Of a DNA stretch of 64,000 nucleotides, positions 49,296-58,353 are shown one piece after another; the first letter of the stretch is position 1, and each line of letters opens with the position of its first letter. The DNA lies in NCBI GenBank assembly GCA_965261585.1, contig CBDHDN010000056.1, positions 1 through 64,000 of the forward strand. The letters are read 5' to 3'. The DNA is from CBDHDN01 sp965261585. GTDB taxonomy: Bacteria; Pseudomonadota; Alphaproteobacteria; UBA6615. The notes under the pieces are model-generated. The model saw nothing but the letters and a program-made list of their open reading frames with translations, ran no database searches and was not told where the DNA came from. Position numbers and translations under genes: made by a program.

Positions 49296-50947
49296 CCCGG
49301 ATTTCTCACACGGAGTAGTGCATCGGGGCCCCGAATCAGCGAAAGTGATTGTTGCAACAAGAACTTAAGCTGAGACGGAGGATCTCCCCGATGCCAACAG
49401 AGTGTATCTCGGATCTGTTCGGATTTGCACGCGTTGAGAGCCGGCGCGTTGAGGCAGCGTTTGACGGCGGTGCGGTGACGTCGAACGGCGGCGCGCTTTT
49501 GCTGGGGGCCACGGAGCGGGCGATTGGCCTGGTCGCGGGGTTTGCGCGATGTTTCCAGGACGGCCGCGATCCGGCGTTGACGGAGCACAGCGTCGCGACG
49601 CTGGTCGGCCAACGTGTGTTCGCCCTGGCGCTGGGTTACGAGGACCTGATCGACCACGACGAGCTGCGCCATGATCCGGTGATGGCGGTGCTCGCCGGCA
49701 AGCTCGAGGCGCGGCGGGCGGACTGCGCGCCGCTCGCCGGCAAGTCGACGCTGAACCGGCTGGAGCACGCGCCGTCGGGGGCGCCGTCGCGCTATCACAA
49801 GATCGGCCACGACGCGGCGGCGATCGAGCGCCAGTTCGTCGCGCTGTTCTTGGCCGCGCACCGGCGGCCGGCGAAGCAGATCATCATCGACCTCGACGCG
49901 ACCGACGATCCGTTGCACGGCGAGCAGGAGGATCGGTTCTTCCACGGTTACTACGATTGTTACTGCTATCTGCCGCTGTACATCTTCTGTGGCCGGCATC
50001 TGCTGGCGGCGAAGCTGCGGCCGGCCAATATCGACGGCGCCGCCGGCGCGATCGAGGAGCTCGCCCGGATCGTCGAGCAGATCCGCGACGACTGGCCGGA
50101 CGTGCGTATTCTGGTGCGCGCTGATTCCGGCTTCGCCCGCGAGGCGCTGATGGCGTGGTGCGAAGCCAACCGGGTCGACTACGTCTTTGGGCTGGCCAGG
50201 AACAAGCGGCTCAGCGGCGCGATCGAGAACGCTCTCGCCGCCGCCGCCGCCGACAGCCGGCGCACCGGCAAGCCGGCCCGCCGCTACCAGGAGCTGGTGT
50301 GGACGACGCGTAAGAGCTGGAGCCGCGAACGCCGCGTCGTCGCCAAGGCCGAATGGACCCACGGTAAGGCCAATCCGCGCTTCGTCGTCACCTCGCTCGG
50401 CACCGGCGAGGTCAAGGCCCGCCGGCTCTATGAAAAGGTCTATTGCGCCCGCGGCGACATGGAGAACCGCATCAAGGAATGCCAGGCCGATCTGTTCGCC
50501 GACCGCACTTCGGCTGCCACCATGCGGGCCAACCAGCTGCGCTTGTGGTTCGCCGCCATGGCCTATGCGCTGCTCTGCGCGCTGCGCCGCATCGCCCTCA
50601 AGCACACCCGCTTCGCCCGCGCCACCTGCGGCACCATCCGCTTGAAGCTGTTGAAGATCGGCGCCCAGGTGCGCCGCTCCGTCCGCCGCGTCAAGTTCGC
50701 AATGGCGTCTTCGTTCCCCTACCAGCAGGAATACCGCCTGGCTCACCATCGATTATGCAACGCCACCGGCTGACCCCAGCAGCCGGCCTCCGCCCGTCCC
50801 GTCAACCACACAGGATCAACTCCAGCCTCAGACCACCGCCAGCAGCCGGCGGAACCCTCCAGCCTGCCTGCTTCTCAGCAACCCATCAACAGCGCCGAAG
50901 ATGAACTGGCTCTCGGCCACCACCAATCCCGCTGTGAGAAATCCGGG
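49296..50947. mobile_element. IS1380-family element, intact copy
   Basis: Perfect inverted ends CCCGGATTTCTCACA (49296-49310) and TGTGAGAAATCCGGG (50933-50947), flanked by CTAG at 49292-49295 and 50948-50951. The 1,652-bp element interrupts the TraA gene in frame. Sharp ends and a full transposase suggest a recent insertion. Confidence 0.95.
49391..50773 (+). CDS. IS1380 transposase (intact)
   Basis: Start ATG 49391 (MPTECISDLFGFARVESRRV) is preferred over an upstream TTG. The DDE residues are in IIIDLDATDDPLHGEQ, ILVRADSGFAREAL and the Y-R-E-K block VYCARGDMENRIKECQADLF, which is missing from the 15 kb copy. About 460 residues, normal for the family. The protein should be active. Confidence 0.95.
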   Translation: MPTECISDLFGFARVESRRVEAAFDGGAVTSNGGALLLGATERAIGLVAGFARCFQDGRDPALTEHSVATLVGQRVFALALGYEDLIDHDELRHDPVMAVLAGKLEARRADCAPLAGKSTLNRLEHAPSGAPSRYHKIGHDAAAIERQFVALFLAAHRRPAKQIIIDLDATDDPLHGEQEDRFFHGYYDCYCYLPLYIFCGRHLLAAKLRPANIDGAAGAIEELARIVEQIRDDWPDVRILVRADSGFAREALMAWCEANRVDYVFGLARNKRLSGAIENALAAAAADSRRTGKPARRYQELVWTTRKSWSRERRVVAKAEWTHGKANPRFVVTSLGTGEVKARRLYEKVYCARGDMENRIKECQADLFADRTSAATMRANQLRLWFAAMAYALLCALRRIALKHTRFARATCGTIRLKLLKIGAQVRRSVRRVKFAMASSFPYQQEYRLAHHRLCNATG

Positions 50948-52619
50948 CTAGCGCTACGGAGTCGCCCTCGGCGCGAGTCCGTTCACGGAGATCGTCGTAC
51001 GCCGCCAGAACTTGCCTATGGCCATCGACGAAGGTGCTCACCGTCTGGGCGTGACGCCAGCCGAAGGCGGTGCGCCGGACATCCCGCGCGATGCGGGCCA
51101 GGGCGTTGTCGTTGGCCGCGGCCTGGACCTCGCCCGTCTCGTCCCGTGTTTCGCCGGAGGATCGGCTTCTGTCCTCCCAGGCACTCTCCCGGCGGTCCTC
51201 CCATACGCCATCGGCCATGTAGTCGAGCGCCGCCTCCTTGGGTTGCGATCGTGACCAGCGTTCGGCCAGCCAGCCGCGGATCTCGGTGTCCGTCACCGCA
51301 ACTTCGCGGTCGTTGTCCGCTCGCCTGTCGGCGATATCGAGGGCGAGCGGCGCCCGGTTGACATAGATGTCGAGCCCCTCGCGATGGCGTGTCGCGGCGG
51401 GATAGATCGTTTCACGCGAGGGCCTCGCATCGGCCAGCAGGAACGTCCAGTCCACGGTCAATCCCTGGGCCGATGTGATGGTGAGTGCATAGCCGTGATC
51501 GAGACGGATATTGCCGTACCAGTCGCGGATCTCGTCGTGGCGGAAGGATACGCACCGCCCATCCTCGGTGCGTGCCGATATAAGGACACTCGGCTCCGTT
51601 CCGGCCTCACTCATTTCAACCTTGAAGTCCTCCACCGTGACCACGGTGCCGTTGAACAACTGCTTTTCCCAGTGCGTGGCCCCGATACGCAGCCGGTCCC
51701 CACGCGCGATCTCCAGCGGCGAGGTTGTCCGCTCGTCTTCCGTGCCCCGGCTGACGATGACCGTCACCCGTTCCGTATCGGCCCGTTCCCCATCCGGCAA
51801 CGAAGCGAACCGGCGTTCCCGCATCAGATGAGACAGTGCCCTCACTTCAGCCCGCGTGCGCGCCAGTACCACGCTGGATTTGTCGGGGTTCGCCCGCTGG
51901 TAGCGGTCCCAGTCATCGACTAGACCGGTCAAAGTCTTTTCTTCATCGTACCCGATATGGAACCGTCCACGCAGGTGATGGGCTGCAATGGCCGATGCCG
52001 CATCGCCGTCGCGCAGCGCCTCGGCAGCAGCGACCTGCCACGGCGTAAATACAAGTTTTCCCTTCATGTTCTCGTAGTACGTAAGAATACGGGTGCGCCT
52101 CTCATCTGCCATCGAATTCGCCAGGAGCCGCGCCGTCCCGGGTGTCTCGCCCTGGACATGGGTCAGGATATCCTCCAGGTCCGCCTTCTGGCGCCGTATG
52201 CGGTCCACCCGCACGCTGCCAACCGCATCGCGGACCAGCCTCAGCCCCGGCCCCGCTTCAACGGGTTGCTGTTGTTGTGTGTCGCCCGCGAATACGATCT
52301 TCGCTCCATGGCGCTCGGAGAGTTGGAGTATATGATGCGCCTGGCGGGTCGACAGCATCCCCGCCTCATCGACGATAATGGTGGTATCCTTGTTAATCCC
52401 GATGCCGCCCCGCGCGGCGAGGCGCAGCAGTTTGTCGACGCAGAACGGCCGCGCCTCGACATCGTTGCCCAGCGCCACCGCCGTGCGCCAGGCCACGGCC
52501 GTGGCGATAATGTTCTGTCCGTGTTCACGGTAGAGATCGGCGATAGGCCGCAGTGTCGTGGTCTTGCCCGAGCCTGCCGCCCCTTCGATGATGGCGACCC
52601 GGCCTGATCGCGGATTCTG
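50948..52619 (-). pseudogene. TraA-type relaxase/helicase, helicase part without relaxase domain
   Basis: The RecD-like helicase motifs are all present: Walker A IIEGAAGSGKTTTLRPIADL, Walker B TTIIVDEAGMLSTRQAHHIL, AKIVFAGDTQQQQPVEAGPG and the C-terminal UvrD-like GYALTITSAQGLTVDWTFLL. The usual N-terminal MobA/MobL relaxase domain (HUH, first 350 residues) is missing: sequence upstream of about 52619 belongs to a divergent small gene. The downstream end joins the IS1380. Together with the 48-49.3 kb part this is a remnant of a conjugation or mobilisation gene. Confidence 0.85.
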
Positions 52620-52640
52620 GAAACAGCGGGGAGATGGACG

Positions 52641-52943
52641 ATGCCGGCGAAACGCTTCAACGAAGCGGATATCGACTTCGATGCCATGGATGGCAAATTG
52701 GCAAAATTGGTGCCGCCCAAGCTGAGTCTGACGGATGTGCTGGACCGTTTGCGGAAGCGGCTGATCGAGCAACAGGTGAAGGGCGTAACGGTGGCTCAAA
52801 TGCATGAGGTGTTGAAATCGGGCGGCATCGATATCACGGAGCGCAGTCTGCGGACGTTTCTGGACAAGGGCGTATTGCCGGGAAGGAAGGTTGCCGAGGC
52901 CGCCAGGGCTACGCTGTCCGAAGAAGGCGGCGACCCGTTCTGA
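52641..52943 (+). CDS. Small mobilisation-linked protein (hypothetical)
   Basis: The 100-residue protein (MPAKRFNEADIDFDAMDGKL) starts after GGGGAGATGGACG, a good ribosome site. It has a helical SLTDVLDRLRKRLIEQQVKG and a VTVAQMHEVLKSGGIDITER segment like a helix-turn-helix. Similar small proteins lie next to relaxase genes, perhaps as accessory DNA binders (from memory). It starts 21 bp from the truncated TraA helicase on the other strand, where the relaxase domain should be. Function is not known. Confidence 0.6.
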   Translation: MPAKRFNEADIDFDAMDGKLAKLVPPKLSLTDVLDRLRKRLIEQQVKGVTVAQMHEVLKSGGIDITERSLRTFLDKGVLPGRKVAEAARATLSEEGGDPF

Positions 52944-53074
52944 GCCGAACAACGGCGCATATGGGTTTGCGAAGCAACGAAGCGGCGTTCGATGAACGGG
53001 TGATCCATCATCACGACTTTTGGGATACGAACTATGCAGTTGCAAGGGGGGATGGTCTGGTCGTGGCGTGGCGC

Positions 53075-53322
53075 GTACCCGAGAGCGCCAGGTGCCGGGT
53101 GATGCCGGCTCCGTAGGTGCCGGTGTATTCCACTCCTACACGAAGCAGCTCGCCGTGAGAGCGGAACCAGCGAAGCATCGCCCGGTAGCCGGCCCGGGTG
53201 GTGGAGAACGATTCGGCGCCGAGCACCGCTCCCTCCAGATCCACAATGGCGGCGGTGTGCAGGTCCTGGTGGGTATCGACGCCACCGATGATCTGGATGT
53301 TGTCGGCTGTCGCAGTCGCCAT
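53075..53322 (-). pseudogene. IS110-family transposase, N-terminal fragment
   Basis: From ATG 53322 the frame reads IIGGVDTHQDLHTAAIVDLE with the first Asp of the DEDD motif, then VGVEYTGTYGAGITRHL with the Glu, and diverges after ALSGT. The remaining three quarters of the protein are missing. IS110 transposases resemble RuvC and use a bridge RNA; only a fragment is left here. The stretch 53323-53572 may be left-over IS110 leader DNA and holds no gene. Confidence 0.8.
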
Positions 53323-53572
53323 GTTCGCCCCTTGGTCTATGGTGGGTGGAGGGGTTGGCTCCGACCTCAGCCGATGTCGGACACGACAGTGACGGGGCGC
53401 CCAAGGCCGGGCTCTCATCAGGTCACGATGTCGGTCGAGGTCGGAACCTCAACCGGTTGCCCTCGGGTGGCCGACATGTCCGGGGAATGACATCTCGGTC
53501 GGTCAGAGTGTGGGTCAAGCCACCCGGGGGCGGCCGGCCCTGTCAGTCTAGATGCGTCTATCGCTGTGTGGG

Positions 53573-53820
53573 TCAGGCCACCCCGAGGGAACCGGCCCGC
53601 AGATACTCACTGTCGGAATGGTGGAACAGCCCCATGGGCAACCGGCGGCTGCGGATCGCCATCTTCAGCGCATCCTCGCACAGGACGCTCTTCAGCCGCT
53701 CGGCCATCGACCAGCCGACGATCTCCATCGTGGCCAGATCCTTGACGGCGGCGAGGTAGAGCCAGCCTTCGTCAGTTGTGATGTAGGAGATGTCAGCGAT
53801 CGATTGCACGCGTGTGCACC
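53573..53820 (-). pseudogene. IS3-family transposase (OrfB) fragment
   Basis: The frame contains the rve core segment ADISYITTDEGWLYLAAVKD with the first Asp, LATMEIVGWSMAERLKSVLC and GLFHHSDSEY, where the second Asp should lie, then changes to foreign sequence. It lacks N-terminal and C-terminal thirds. It differs from the complete IS3 at 55.3 kb. Confidence 0.75.
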
Positions 53821-53891
53821 ACACAATAAATCCCATTATCCGTTGTTTGGTCTGTTGTTGACAGGTGTAGTCAACATGGACAACATGCGCC

Positions 53892-54242
53892 ATGAATCAT
53901 GACACGAGACCGGTCGGTTGGATCAGGGCGGCGCGGAAGGTGTTCGAATCGTTCCCTGCATCCGTGCAGGATCGGGTCAACACGGCGCTGACGATCGCGG
54001 TAGAAGGCGGCAAGGCGGATATCGCCAAGCCGCTGAAGGGCGTTGGACCGGGTGTCATGGAGATCGCCATCCGATACCGGACCGATGCGTGGCGAGTGGT
54101 CTATGTGACGGAAGTGGCGGGCCGGCTTTGGGTGATCCACGCGTTTCGGAAGAAGTCGAAAACGGGGATCAAGACGCCGAAGGCCGAGATCGATCTGATC
54201 GAGGGCCGGGTGGCGCGACTGAGAAGGGAGCTGATGCCATGA
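53892..54242 (+). CDS. HigB/Gp49-like toxin
   Basis: A 116-residue protein of the phage-derived Gp49/HigB type: WIRAARKVFESFPASVQDRV, then KPLKGVGPGVMEIAIRYRTD, WRVVYVTEVAGRLWVIHAFR and KKSKTGIKTPKAEIDLIEGR. HigB toxins cut mRNA on ribosomes. It overlaps the next gene (XRE antitoxin) by ATGA, giving the reversed HigB-HigA order. The pair sits between transposon fragments. Confidence 0.88.
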   Translation: MNHDTRPVGWIRAARKVFESFPASVQDRVNTALTIAVEGGKADIAKPLKGVGPGVMEIAIRYRTDAWRVVYVTEVAGRLWVIHAFRKKSKTGIKTPKAEIDLIEGRVARLRRELMP

Positions 54243-54562
54243 GCGAGCGCGACTTCGAACTGGTCGAGGGCAGCGGCAACGTATTTCGCGATCTGGGCGA
54301 TCCCGACGCGGACCTGAAACAGGCCAAGGCGATCCTCGCGGCCCGCATCATCGCTGTGCTGGACGACCGCGGGCTATCGGTCCGCAAGGCCGGCGCGCTG
54401 ACCCACTTCGCCGCGGCGGACTTCTCGCGCATTCGCAACGCGGATCTCGGGCGGTTCACGCTGGATCGGTTGATGAAGATGCTGGCGGCTCTTGACGGCA
54501 ATTTGCGGGTCACGCTCCATGTCGATGCGAGACTTGGTGGCCAGGCCGCGGCGGCGATTTGA
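54239..54562 (+). CDS. HigA-like XRE antitoxin
   Basis: A 107-residue protein with a helix-turn-helix (IIAVLDDRGLSVRKAGALTH and FAAADFSRIRNADLGRFTLD) of the XRE/HigA type. Antitoxins of this kind bind HigB and repress their own operon. The first four bases overlap the toxin gene. Length and arrangement are usual, so the pair may be functional. Confidence 0.88.
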   Translation: MSERDFELVEGSGNVFRDLGDPDADLKQAKAILAARIIAVLDDRGLSVRKAGALTHFAAADFSRIRNADLGRFTLDRLMKMLAALDGNLRVTLHVDARLGGQAAAAI

Positions 54563-54607
54563 CGCTGAGGCCATGTCGGTTTCACCAGGCACGATGCAGA
54601 GATTTGC

Positions 54608-54736
54608 ATGAGCGAAATATCCGGCACGGATGCTCTCTCGGAATGGTTGGTGAAAAGGCCGCCGGAATGGGCGTGCATGATCGCGGCGAGAATCGCGTTG
54701 CGGGACGGAGAAAAGCTAACCGAACGCGCCGCCTGA
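54608..54736 (+). pseudogene. Chimeric short frame: host gene start joined to IS256 transposase end
   Basis: The 42-codon frame begins MSEISGTDALSEWLVKRPPE and ACMIAARIALR, like the start of a host gene, then switches to DGEKLTERAA-stop, the exact C-terminus of the IS256-type transposase seen at 55.1 kb. The junction is near 54704. This is a product of IS-linked deletion and fusion; the host gene's main body is lost. Confidence 0.7.
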
Positions 54737-54767
54737 AACCTGCGTCACCAACTTTTGACAATAGCTC
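54704..54767 (+). repeat. IS256-like right end, copy 1
   Basis: This 64-bp stretch is repeated at 55127-55190 with one mismatch (A/C). It contains the last codons of the transposase (DGEKLTERAA) and the terminal CCAACTTTTGACAATAGCTC. The two copies are 423 bp apart in the same direction. Confidence 0.85.
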
Positions 54768-54994
54768 GAATGGGTCACCAGGGAACCTGAGAGGCCCGGC
54801 ACTGTCCATGTGAAGGATGGCCGGTCGGGGGTGCAACCGGCTCTAAACCCAAACCCCGGCCCGACGACCCGCCCGCGGGGTATCGGGAACGCGCGAGCGA
54901 CGACACAAATAGAGCGGGCGCACTTGGTACGGAAAGGCGAAAACAATAAGCCCGAAGGATGCAGTGTTGCTGGCTCTTGGGCAGCTTGTTGAGC

Positions 54995-55190
54995 ACCAAG
55001 GGCTGCCTCAGCCGCATGACGGCGCTCACCATGGTCTTCAAGCTGTGCCAGTCGGCCAGCAAGAAGTGGCGCCGCCTGGACGGCTCGCACCAGATCGCCC
55101 ACATCATTCAAGGCGTCAAATTCAAGGACGGAGAAAAGCTCACCGAACGCGCCGCCTGAAACCTGCGTCACCAACTTTTGACAATAGCTC
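54995..55190 (+). pseudogene. IS256-family transposase C-terminal fragment with right end
   Basis: The frame reads TKGCLSRMTALTMVFKLCQS, KKWRRLDGSHQIAHIIQGVK and FKDGEKLTERAA, the end of IS256/Mutator transposases, followed by the terminal repeat. The catalytic core is absent. The stretch 54768-54994 is unassigned and shows no gene. Confidence 0.8.
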
Positions 55191-55244
55191 TTCCACGGCT
55201 CGGCATTACCAATACGTCCAGTGGGGGCGTATGATTTCCGAATT

Positions 55245-56276
55245 TCAAAAACCCGGGCACTGTTGGATTCGAGCGACATGCGCGCGCAGGGGTACGCGGC
55301 AGTTGGAATTCATCCGCTTCCGGAGTGCTGACGGTGTAGCGCACCCGGTTCCTTGGACACAAGTTTGTCTCACGCGGCGGGCCTGATTGAGATCGCGGCC
55401 GTGCCACGCCTGACGAGCTTGAGCGGGGCTCAGGTAGCCGTTCTTTTCGACGATCCACTGGGCATTGTAGAGTTCGACGAAGTCGCGGACGGCGTCCCGC
55501 AGCTCCGCGATGATGCGGTAGATGCGACCATGGATGATCTGTTCCTTCAGCGTGCGATTGAACCGCTCGGCGACGCCGTTGGTCTGGGGCTCGGCGACGA
55601 AGGCGTAGGACGGCTGGATGCCCCAGAACTTGATCTGGTTGGTGAAGTGGTCCGACAGATACTGGGAGCCGTGATCCATCCGCAAGGCCAGCCCCCGAGC
55701 CGCGCTGGCCGCGGTCGAGCCATACAGCCCGGCAAGCCCCATGGAGATCGGCTGCAGGGCGGCGAAGCGGTCGCCGCGCTTGCAGACATGCCAGCCGACA
55801 CACTCGGCGTTCCAATGCTCGACGGCGGTGAAGATCCAGCCCCAGCCGTCGTCCACCGTGAACACCCGAACGCCATCGGTGCCCCACATGAGGTTCGGGG
55901 CATGAGTGATGATCTCACCGTCATGGGGATTGCCGCCACGGCGGCGGCGGCGATGGGGCGAGAGCAGATTGTTCTCGCGCATCAGGCGGAGCACCCGCTT
56001 GCGGGCAACCCGGATGTCGCGACAGACCCAAAGCCGAGCCCAGACCTTGCGGTAGCCCTCGCCCTCCCAGGGCAATGCCTCCAGGTCGGCTTCGATCGCC
56101 ACCAGCAGCGCCTGGTCCGAGATCGCGGGCTTCGGTCCCCGACGCTTTGCCGGCGGCTGCTCGGCGTGCTGGCCGGAGGTCATGGCGTAGAACGAGGAGC
56201 GGGCCATGCCCCAGGCGGCGCAGACCCGCCGCAGGCCGTAGGCCAGACCCGTGCCGGGCGAGGTGGCGGCACTCAT
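55245..56276 (-). CDS. IS3 transposase OrfB
   Basis: An rve-type integrase of about 310 residues plus read-through: HTH_21-like YRKVWARLWVCRDIRVARKR, first Asp in MWGTDGVRVFTVDDGWGWIF, second in ALRMDHGSQYLSDHFTNQIK, Glu in TNGVAERFNRTLKEQIIHGR. The frame has no stop before the element's end at 55335 and runs 90 bp into the flank. It overlaps orfA by 4 bp with ATGA-type coupling, so a fused product by -1 shift, as in many IS3 elements, is not needed here. Confidence 0.88.
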   Translation of the reverse strand: MSAATSPGTGLAYGLRRVCAAWGMARSSFYAMTSGQHAEQPPAKRRGPKPAISDQALLVAIEADLEALPWEGEGYRKVWARLWVCRDIRVARKRVLRLMRENNLLSPHRRRRRGGNPHDGEIITHAPNLMWGTDGVRVFTVDDGWGWIFTAVEHWNAECVGWHVCKRGDRFAALQPISMGLAGLYGSTAASAARGLALRMDHGSQYLSDHFTNQIKFWGIQPSYAFVAEPQTNGVAERFNRTLKEQIIHGRIYRIIAELRDAVRDFVELYNAQWIVEKNGYLSPAQARQAWHGRDLNQARRVRQTCVQGTGCATPSALRKRMNSNCRVPLRAHVARIQQCPGF

Positions 56277-56749
56277 CGCCGCGACCTCCGCCGCCCCAAA
56301 GGGCCGAAGGTCTCCGTCTTGGCCTCCAGCAGTTCCACCTGCATGGTCAACTCTCCGATCCGCTTCATGGCGCTATCCAGTTCCGCCTGCACCGGATCGC
56401 CCTTGCGTTGCTTGAGCGAGGCGTCGATCCCGCCGATCGCTTTCTCACGCCACTGCTCGAGCCGGAAGATCTCTACGCCCAACTGGCGCGACAGAAGTTG
56501 CACCGGCTCGTCACGCAAAAGCCGCAGAACGACCTCACGCTTGCGCGCCACCGTCCATCGCTGGCCAAGTCCCAGCGGGCCTGCCGGCAAAGCCTGGCCT
56601 GGGGAAAACGTGGACGAGCCAAGCTCGCCCGCATTTACCACAGGCCCATCAACAGCAACTTTCTTCTCAAAATTATCGGTCATGTTCCGGTCCTCCTTGG
56701 ACACTTCGATTAAGCCAATTCTGTGTCCAAGGAAATCGGGTCCGACTCA
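55335..56749. mobile_element. IS3-family element flanked by 14-bp direct repeats
   Basis: Ends TGTAGCGCACCCGGTTCC and GGAAATCGGGTCCGACTCA form imperfect inverted repeats (shared TTCCTTGGACACA). CGGAGTGCTGACGG flanks both sides exactly (55321-55334 and 56750-56763). It carries orfA and orfB. The flanking DNA reads as one frame across the site if the element and one repeat copy are removed (FRSADGERIRVLLELPEGGK). Confidence 0.85.
56273..56704 (-). CDS. IS3 OrfA (HTH protein)
   Basis: The 143-residue protein has an HTH_Tnp_1-type domain (RWTVARKREVVLRLLRDEPV, SRQLGVEIFRLEQWREKAIG) and a leucine-rich coiled region (AMKRIGELTMQVELLEAKTE). It precedes and overlaps orfB. An alternative start at MTDNFEKKVAV is possible. 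Confidence 0.85.
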   Translation of the reverse strand: MSKEDRNMTDNFEKKVAVDGPVVNAGELGSSTFSPGQALPAGPLGLGQRWTVARKREVVLRLLRDEPVQLLSRQLGVEIFRLEQWREKAIGGIDASLKQRKGDPVQAELDSAMKRIGELTMQVELLEAKTETFGPLGRRRSRR

Positions 56750-56819
56750 CGGAGTGCTGACGGAGAGCGAATTCGAGTGCTACTGGAACTCCCAGAAGGC
56801 GGAAAAATATATCAGTATA

Positions 56820-57254
56820 TCAGCGGGTTAGGAGAGGCCCTGGCGGGTGTAGCGGCTCTGCTGCTGCCAGGCTCACCTCTTCGTCGGGCAGGTCGATCAG
56901 GCGGCCGACGTCCATCGGCGGCAGCACGCCAACCTCGGCGGCACGCAACGCGGCGAGACAGGCGTCCGCATCGGGCGTCGAGAAGACGACGCCGTTCAGA
57001 CCTTCGCCACGCTCCAGGAACCGGTCCAGATCGTCGGTGAACTGACTTGCATCGACGATTCCACGCAACTCGAGATAGTCGGCGTCGAACATCATGCAGT
57101 AGTTCGCCGTGCCACGGCCCAGGTGGCGGCCCCGCGGCGACACGGTGAAGCCGAGCCGCGTGTAGATACGCCGCGCCGCCTCCAAATCGTGCACGCCGAT
57201 GATGACATGGTCGATGCCATCGATCCGTGCCGGATTTGCGGACGCCTCCGTCAT
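56820..57254 (-). pseudogene. VOC/glyoxalase-like protein, 3' end lost
   Basis: The frame starts MTEASANPARIDGIDHVIIG with the first metal His of the VOC fold (DHVIIGV), then YTRLGFTVSPRGRHLGRGTA, YLELRGIVDASQFTDDLDRF and GLNGVVFSTPDADACLAALR. Relatives are about 250-280 residues; here family similarity ends near VGRLIDLPDEEV and the last 15 residues are foreign DNA. The truncation lies at the edge of the mobile region. Confidence 0.75.
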
Positions 57255-57438
57255 CTACGCTCGTTCCCCCCGCCCAGCGTCGAATGCCCTCGGGGCTGGG
57301 CCCCGGCGAGCCGGCATGTCATCTCGAAAAAGCGGTCTCCCCCGCTGCCGCGCTAGCCTATTCAACCACGCCGGAGATACAACCCGCAAACGGTACCCAC
57401 GTCCACTGCCCGTCTCGCGGAGTAGGGCAGTAGCGGAC

Positions 57439-58323
57439 CTAATGCAGAACGCGGCCGGCGACGGCGTCGAGCCGCGCGGCGACACCGGGGTCGCGTGCCT
57501 CCGGCGCCGTAATCAGCGCGGCATCAAGGGCCGTATGGCAGCCGCGCCCGCAGGACTCCCTCCGCTCGCCAAGGCGCGGCGCCACCGCCTTGATCAGGGC
57601 CCGCGCCTTGTCCGCGTTCTCCGACAGCACCTTGACGACCTGGTCCACGGTGACGTCGTTATGGCCGCCATGCCAGCAATCATAGTCCGTCACCATGGCA
57701 ACGGTCGCGTAGCACATCTCCGCCTCACGGGCGAGCTTGGCCTCGGGCATGTTCGTCATGCCGATCACGGCACAGCCCCACTGGCGGTAGAGTTCGGATT
57801 CGGCGCGGGTCGAGAATTGCGGCCCCTCCATGACGAGGTACGTGCCGCCGCGTGTGTAGGCCAGCCCGGCCGCCTCGGCGGCGGCTTCCAGGTGGGCGCC
57901 GAGGCGGCCGCACACCGGGTCGGCCATGCTGACATGGGCGACCAGTCCGTCGCCGAAGAACGTCTTGGCGCGGGCGAACGTGCGGTCGATGAACTGGTCG
58001 ACGATGACGAACCGGCCGGGCGGCAGCTCTTCTGTGAGGGAGCCCACGGCCGACAGCGAAATCACGTCGGTCACGCCGGCGCGCTTCAGCACGTCGATAT
58101 TGGCGCGGAAATTAAGGCCGCTCGGCGGGACGCGATGGCCGCGCCCGTGCCGCGGCAGAAACACCACGGGCAGCGCGCCCAGCGAGCCGAACATCAGCGC
58201 GTCCGAGGGCGCGCCGAACGGCGAGTGCTGCGCCTCCCACCTGACGTCGCTCAGCCCGCCGATGTCGTAGATGCCGCTGCCGCCGATGATGCCGAGCACC
58301 GGCGGCGTGCCGGGCGCAGCCAT
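57439..58323 (-). CDS. mtnP: S-methyl-5'-thioadenosine phosphorylase
   Basis: A 294-residue purine nucleoside phosphorylase-family enzyme that splits methylthioadenosine into adenine and methylthioribose-1-phosphate for methionine salvage. Phosphate-binding GIIGGSGIYDIGG, FLPRHGRGHRVPPSGLNFRA, YLVMEGPQFSTRAESELYRQ and IGMTNMPEAKLAREAEMCYA with substrate residues are typical of MTAP. It lies next to petC on the same strand, 31 bp away. Length is normal. Confidence 0.95.
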   Translation of the reverse strand: MAAPGTPPVLGIIGGSGIYDIGGLSDVRWEAQHSPFGAPSDALMFGSLGALPVVFLPRHGRGHRVPPSGLNFRANIDVLKRAGVTDVISLSAVGSLTEELPPGRFVIVDQFIDRTFARAKTFFGDGLVAHVSMADPVCGRLGAHLEAAAEAAGLAYTRGGTYLVMEGPQFSTRAESELYRQWGCAVIGMTNMPEAKLAREAEMCYATVAMVTDYDCWHGGHNDVTVDQVVKVLSENADKARALIKAVAPRLGERRESCGRGCHTALDAALITAPEARDPGVAARLDAVAGRVLH

Positions 58324-58353
58324 GCTAGCGCTGCTCGCCGGCCGGCCGCGCCG

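Noticed and set aside
50886..53045. Single 719-residue TraA protein starting at 53045
   Set aside because: The first about 140 residues are antisense to the small gene at 52641-52943 and have no TraA similarity; the real helicase part begins near 52619.
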